From the NCBI GenBank assembly GCA_030063045.1, contig JAQSEB010000157.1, forward strand, positions 473,898-537,897: a DNA stretch of 64,000 nucleotides, in the 5' to 3' direction. The notes under the pieces are model-generated. The model was not told where the DNA came from. It ran no database searches and worked only from the letters and a program-made list of their open reading frames with translations. The position numbers and the translations under genes are program-made. Position 1 is the stretch's first letter. Each line of letters opens with the position of its first letter. This DNA comes from Pratylenchus scribneri (lineage: Eukaryota; Nematoda; Chromadorea; Rhabditida; Pratylenchidae). Below, one piece after another: positions 58,674 through 64,000 of the stretch.

Positions 58674-59503
58674 CTATGATAAGAATCTTAATACTGACTT
58701 GGCATGATCAAAAAGTATTATTTTCGACCCCATTTTCAGTATTTTTTTCGCCAAATTATAAAATCCTTTAAAAATCCCTACATTAAGTTCTTTCCAAGTG
58801 CATTTTTCACAATTTTCCGGCTTCAATTCAGGCAAACACGTTGAATATGGCTTTAGTTTTTCCCTTTTAATTAAATAAATTAGGAGAAATAAAATAATAA
58901 AGGAAAATATTTTATATGCTACTATTTTAAATGCCACTAAAACAGTTTTTGACTTGTAGTAAATCAGAAACCAGTTTTAGACTAAACAATCCTTGTACCA
59001 ATTTGTAGATCTCATCGAGACCCATCGAATGGTATAAATATTTTGTCATAGTTTGTTAAAGAATTAAAGATTTTAAAATCAAAAAAACTGGAAAAATGGT
59101 TTAAACGGTTTAATACCCTTAATTTTTGACCAAACTATGACAAAATATATACCATTCGATTCGTTTCGATGACATCTGCAAATTGGTATAAGGTTTGTAT
59201 GGTCTAAAACCGGTTTCTGATTTACTACAAGTCAAAAACAGTTTTATTGGTATTTAAAATACTTTTAGTGGCATTTAAAATAATTTTAGTGGCAAAGAAT
59301 AGTAACCATAACCATTAATAAATAGCCACTAACTTTGCAACACAATTTCGCCATCCGTCAAGACCCAAATATGGTGGCATAGGTACACAACAGAAACCTT
59401 TCCTCTTTCCTTCTACGCCATAAAAATTGGAAATGGCCAACGAAAAAATAATTGCAGCGGCCAAGATTAAATGAATACGATAATTCAATTTGTTGGCAGG
59501 CAT
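58674..59503 (-). CDS. Secreted six-cysteine protein (119 aa, two exons)
   Basis: Exon 1 (59503-59334) encodes a signal peptide, YRIHLILAAAIIFSLAISNF, then a basic KRK and GFCCVPMPPYLGLDGWRNC. A GTTAGT donor in phase 2 joins an AAAAG acceptor to exon 2 (58863-58674), which continues in frame with CLPELKPENCEKCTWKEL and a Lys/Phe-rich tail to a stop. The mature chain has six cysteines spaced CC-x(15)-C-x(11)-C-x(7)-C-x(2)-C, an even number suited to disulphides. No family is recognised. An exported function (structural, signalling or effector) is inference. The 470-bp intron contains a complete palindromic MITE. Each exon alone would look like an unrelated short frame, so the gene is easily missed. 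Confidence 0.62.
58930..59290. mobile_element. Palindromic MITE inside the intron of the six-Cys gene
   Basis: ACAGTTTTTGACTTGTAGTA at the left and TACTACAAGTCAAAAACAGT at the right are inverted, followed inward by GATCTCATCGAGACCCATCG and CGATTCGTTTCGATGACATC, which carry the hairpin core, and a central AATTAAAGATTTT loop. Confidence 0.75.
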
Positions 59504-61030
59504 TTTTTATTCGTTTTACTAAATTATTTATAATTTATACAATTAATGATAATGATAATGAGTCCTATAGAAGTGAGGAGTAAAATCGAATTTATTTTCA
59601 AAAGTTTTTGAAATGGTCACTCTCATCCTACTAAAAATATTTTCTTATCAATATTAGAATATACTTAAATCAAATTATTGCATAATTATTATAATTTGAA
59701 TATGGAAATTGGAGGTAGAATAAGGCGAAGAAAGGGGAAAACTTGACCTATTTTTTTACCTTTTGTTCCTATGATGCCCATGCCCATAATACCTCTATAA
59801 AATTGATAATTGAGGAAAGGGTGGATGGATTGGGCGAATGACCAATGATTGAAATGAAATTGCCTAGAGCAAAATGTTGATTCAGTCATCAAGAAAAAAA
59901 AAACAAATTGTAATGGGACATGGGAGGGCTATAACCAAATCAAAAGCGCCAAAAGTCATCTTAAGAAGGGTTTTTAATTTTTACTTTTAAAAAATTGAAA
60001 AATTTTATAGAAATATGCGTCTTCCGTCTTTCCTTCACAAGTCAGAAGAATCTTTTGGAGGTGGATGATGAAGAATTGTGCGAAAAAACAAAAATGGATG
60101 ATGGAGTTCAAGCAAAAACAAAATACAAAATGGAATTATGAATTCAGCAGTAATGGAATGAATCTAAATATTAAATTTATGAGAAAAAAAATAATTAGTA
60201 ATTTTCTAATAAAGTTCGAAAATTCTTTTTGGCCATAAAATTTGGCCATAATACAAAATTTTTATTTAAACTTAAGCTGAGATTTAGATATGGGCTAGCT
60301 TTAGGATGGATAGAAATCTTAAAGAAATATATGGATTGGCCAAGTTATAATTATGACCTCAAAAATTTTGATTTGTTTACATGAAGTTTTTTTTATTGAT
60401 TCCATGATTTTATATGTAAATTAATTGGCATAAAAATTACTTAATTTAATTATTTTCCCAATCCGTTCTTCCCATTTTTTGAGAATATTCAATTTGGAAA
60501 ATAAACCGTTCAGCAGTGAGGTGACTCTATGCTGATCTACACATCAGGGATGCAAATTGTCCTCAAAAAATCCGATACCCAATATCCGATACGATATGCA
60601 TCCCTGCTACATATGGATTGGGTTGGATTGGAGATTGTTGCCAACGAAGTAAAAGGATTGGAAAAATTGATTTGACACAAAATTTAGTTGCCCAAATTTC
60701 AATCCACAATTCAAGCTGTTATTGCTATTTGTGCGCTTGAAAAATCAATCAAAATTTTTGCTTTGCGTTTTTATTGGAACGCCCTTTAAATTTGGGGGAG
60801 GGAAGAGAAGGGAAATGGGGGAAATTCAATGGAAAAGATTACAAGCTGGGGCATTGGCACAAGGATCAACCGATCAATTTATGGCCAAATGATTGACTCT
60901 GGGCTAGCATAAGAGAGGATGGATAATTTCCTTCATTTTCATTTTTCATTCATTCAAAATGAATGCCATCAACTAAAATTCTATCTAAAACTCTCATAAC
61001 AAAATAAAATTATGAAATTTTTGAGCATTT
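59504..61030. other. Intergenic AT-rich DNA
   Basis: No gene recognised. The minus-strand frame 59689-59892 has no support. The stretch holds the tiny hAT element at 60545-60606. Confidence 0.45.
60545..60606. mobile_element. Miniature 62-bp hAT-like element
   Basis: CAGGGATGCAAATTG at the left and CGATATGCATCCCTG at the right are inverted over their first ten bases. The 8-bp flanks are CTACACAT and CTACATAT, one mismatch apart. Only 62 bp lie between, including two CCGATAC boxes. Confidence 0.65.
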
Positions 61031-61033
61031 TAT

Positions 61034-61377
61034 CCGGTTGGCCGACACTTGCGGACGAAATAGTCTGGAGCCGAAGGTGGTAAAACTGGAGTGGCATTGT
61101 TTTTAACATATTATTAGGCATAAAATTAGCTATAAAATGACATCAAAAGTTGGCAAATTTTGAGTATTCACCGAGTTATGGCCAAAAAACAGCCAAAAAC
61201 ACAATTTTAATTAAATCTCTGGTTTTTTGGCCATAACTCGGTGAATATTCAATATTTACCAAAATTTTTGATGTCGTTTTGTAGCTAATTTTATGCCTAA
61301 TAAAATGCTATAAAAAATGCCACTCCAGCTTTACCACCTTCGGCTGCAAACCGTTTCGTCCGCAAGTGTCGCAATAC
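61034..61377. mobile_element. Foldback MITE (CGACACTTGCGGACGAAA family)
   Basis: The ends CGACACTTGCGGACGAAATA and CGTTTCGTCCGCAAGTGTCG are inverted. The arms continue through AGCCGAAGGTGGTAAA and GCATAAAATTAGCTA to a centre where GGTTTTTTGGCCATAACTCG meets its complement. The copy at 3930-4325 is an older relative. Confidence 0.8.
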
Positions 61378-61665
61378 GTTTTATCCATAACTTCAATAAA
61401 AAACTAAAAGGCAATTTTCCTTTGCTTGAAAATGAAAAATAATTTGGTACTGCAAAACTTTAGTCCGTACTCCGTAATATCCGATAAAATTAGCGAAAAT
61501 GTTATTTTATGCCATTTTATTATTCTTAACCTAATTCATTAATTTTCTATAAATCAAATCATCATTGTCCTTTCCTAGTTTCAATTATAAAATTCTTTTA
61601 CATTTTTAATTGATTATTTATAAAATAATTTTAATAAATTTTACGAATCTTTCTTTTAGGAAAAA

Positions 61666-63608
61666 ATGACCGTTTTTGGCAAATTAATATTGCCAATTTT
61701 ACTGATTTTTCTTTTATTCATTTTCGAAGCTTATAGTGGAAATGGAGAAAAAAATGTGGAAAAGTTTAAAAATGAAGATAAAGAAGGACAATATTCGATG
61801 TTTTCACAAATTGCTGGACAAACAGAATTGTCAAATCCGAATACAGAAATTGAAGAAGTTGAACCAAGAAAATCAATGATTTTGGAAAATGTTGCACAGC
61901 AGCCATCAAGCAGCTGTAGCCATTCAAGGGTCCCAAAATATTCCATGACCAGGATTATTAGATAAATAACTTTTTTCCTAATTCCAAAAAAACGTTGAAA
62001 TATGCACGAAAAACACATTTTCTAGTTGGTTTTTTGGCCGATTGGTTAAAGAGGTGAATTTTGGAATTCAAAAATTAAAAGGCGATTGAGTGGGGTCGCC
62101 ATTTCGAATTTCGCCACATCAATATAATTTTTGGTCAAAAAAGCGATTGAGGCTTTTTAGGCTTTTTTTTCTTCAAAAACTTTGATAAAAAAATATTTAA
62201 AAAAGTTCAAAAACAAATATGAAGTTCCAAAAATTCAATTTGTTATCTTTTTTGCCCTTTGTACTATTTTCATAATTATCCTAGCCCCGATTCTCAATCT
62301 GTCGGACCATCATCCTCTATAAAAATGAGCCCATCGGAAATTGAAGAGGTTCACCAAATCTTCAAGGCCCCAATTAAACAAACGATGTTTGATGAATCTT
62401 GGCTCCAAAGAGAACGACAATCAATATTTTCCCAAAGCGAACATGATGGAAAAATTAAAAATGCAACAGGACCAATCCGACGAGCAATAAGTACCGCTGG
62501 TGCAAAATGGTTATGTTCTGGCTGTTTAAAAAAATCACAAAGAGAGAATCCGCCGCAAAGTCAATCATTAATTCACCAAACTCCGGTGATGACAAAATTA
62601 GAACAGCAGGAAAATAGTGCGAAAATTGTGCCAAAAGAAAAGGGCGGCGAAAATCTATCAATTGTTGCTCATCAACCTAGTGGACATGGACAAGGAAAAG
62701 AATCATCCGCTTTTGACAGTAGCAGTTCTTCTCCAAGTCGAATGGAGCAAATGTCTGTACAATCAGCAGCAATGTTGGCAAAAGGCAAAACACCTGTTGC
62801 TGCTGAACATTCATTATTGGCCAAGAAAAAAACACTAGAATCAATGTTGGTGGAAAAGGAAAGCGAACAATCAATGTTGGACAAAGGAAAAAAACCAGCG
62901 GCAGGTCAATCATTGTTCTTAAAGGGAATAACATTTGTGAAGGAAAAAACATCTACTGGTAAATTTATTTAGCATTTAATATATATTTTTAAAATTTTAT
63001 ATCTTTTAAGATTTTCATCAATTTCTCAGTAGTACCTCCGGCAAAAAACCAAAGAAAGGATTGAAGATTCTTTTTGTTGCCCCCAATTTATACCGGAGTC
63101 ATTTCGAATTGAATCAAATTCAAATACGACTGTTATTGCAAATGGAATGGGTCAAGAAAATTGTAAATTTTTCAATATGATCATAGTGGAAAATGTACCA
63201 TTTTCACCAAAAAATATAATATTTTCGCCATTTTTCTGTTTTTAATTTTAATTTCGCTGAATCGACTTTTATAATATAAAATTAGATTAAACAATGTTGA
63301 TATAAAATTTAAAAACTTTTAATTAAAATTAAAAGCAAAATAGCCTAAATTTTCAGTGACATATAAAAATAATTTACAAATATAAATTACTTATTTTACA
63401 GTATTTATTGATACCAGAAAAGACCACATGTGATCGTAAACAGGGAGATCTTAAGAGTGGCGGCAAATTAATTGTACAATATTTTAACCTTAGTAAAATG
63501 GTGGGAGTAAAACAGAATGTATTCTATTTTGACAATGATGAATGGAGAGAACGCACAAGAAATTCCGGAGGATTACCAAATTCAAATGAAGGCATTTTCG
63601 AGTGTTAG
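61666..63608 (+). CDS. Secreted, charged low-complexity protein (about 376 aa, four exons)
   Basis: Exon 1 starts at 61666 with a signal peptide, LILPILLIFLLFIFEAYSGN. Exons 62285-62958, 63011-63162 and 63402-63608 agree in phase and end in TAG. The donor of exon 1 is uncertain: a GT at 61764 (AA|GTTTAA) gives the right phase, but the frame stays open to 61965, so part of that stretch may also be coding. Exon 2 is rich in Ser, Lys and Gln and has short internal repeats of the form SMLxKGKxPxA / SLLAKKKTLESMLVEK near 62800-62930. Exon 3 carries KKGLKILFVAPNLYRSHFEL, a hydrophobic strand like the first strand of a Rossmann-type fold; exon 4 is polar. I do not recognise the family. Export follows from the signal peptide. 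Confidence 0.5.
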
Positions 63609-63696
63609 ATTTATAATTTTATTGAAATTTATTAAAAAATAATCATTCATCAATAAAATTAAGAAATAAAATGTACAAAATCAAGAGATATTTATT

Positions 63697-63938
63697 TTAA
63701 TGCACAATTTTAAGCATTTTTCTTTCTGGAAACAAAAACGGTCGCAAAGCTTCAAAAAGAACAGTTTGATTTGGGCATTGCCGAGCTTTGGGACTACATG
63801 TCATTTCCACTCTTTTGGCTTGTTGGTGTAAAGAATGTTGTGGCCACATCCAGCATGGCGTTGGAATCGCTCTATTAAAAATATTTGGGTTATTTGGATC
63901 CAATTTGCGCAGAAGGAGATATTCCAGGTGAATAGCTT
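63697..63938 (-). CDS. 3' terminal exon of a gene extending beyond the window
   Basis: On the minus strand an AAATAG acceptor (63940-63939) opens an exon read as AIHLEYLLLRKLDPNNPNIF, then PTPCWMWPQHSLHQQAKRVE, MTCSPKARQCPNQ and a stop at 63697. The codon phase at the acceptor is 2. Three Cys and three Trp/Met residues and balanced composition argue that it is coding. The rest of the gene lies to the right of the window, so no family can be named. Its 3' end lies about 90 bp from the 3' end of the convergent secreted-protein gene. Confidence 0.55.
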
Positions 63939-64000
63939 CTATTTTTGTGTCTTATCATTATCAATATTTCATTATTGTATGGTATTTTCTGATATTTCCG

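Noticed and set aside
62285..63162. Glycosyltransferase (UGT-like) call from KILFVAPNLYRSH
   Set aside because: Only one strand-like motif resembles the family; no donor-binding signature follows and the protein is far too short.

Overview
The window reads as nuclear DNA of a nematode. It is AT-rich, genes are split by many short introns (one is 46 bp), splice sites are GT-AG with U-rich acceptors, and two conserved animal genes are complete: a 17-exon SEC14L1-type lipid-transfer protein and a 7-exon CCDC6-type coiled-coil protein. The other genes suit a parasitic or repeat-rich nematode (two F-box-like proteins, four small to medium secreted proteins, one unrecognised 280-residue protein), but no gene fixes the genus. 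Most models below were built by joining exons by hand. Where I say phases agree, every junction keeps the reading frame.

Layout. 0-5 kb: the 3' end of a fibronectin-III/membrane protein, then a small secreted-protein gene whose intron is packed with transposons. 5.7-11.6 kb: a five-exon minus-strand gene for a 578-residue secreted helical protein, with a hAT element and a foldback element in its introns. 13.3-14.1 kb: a GPCR-like fragment. 16-17.6 kb: the unknown 280-residue protein. 17.8-20.1 kb: a terminal-inverted-repeat element filled with about 35 copies of a 52-bp satellite. 20.2-27.0 kb: a 12-exon F-box-like gene. 27.6-33.3 kb: a host gene broken in its last exon by a young LTR element with one ORF and then by an 8-bp-TSD foldback element. 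33.7-35.0 kb: tRNA-like sequences and a large palindrome. 35.5-40.4 kb: CCDC6. 42.1-44.1 kb: a second F-box-like gene. 44.2-44.9 kb: a hAT element. 46.7-55.5 kb: SEC14L1. 57.7-58.3 kb: a foldback element. 58.7-59.5 kb: a six-cysteine secreted protein with a MITE in its intron. 61.7-63.6 kb: a secreted charged low-complexity protein. 63.7 kb to the end: the 3' exon of a gene that leaves the window.

The strongest theme is mobile DNA. Eight elements have ends fixed by 8-bp target duplications. Several otherwise different palindromic elements share one short hairpin core, and a 31-bp satellite recurs in at least two hAT elements. I found no operon, CRISPR array, rRNA or intact tRNA. The genes look independently expressed; no shared pathway is evident beyond a group of secreted products and a group of F-box-like products.
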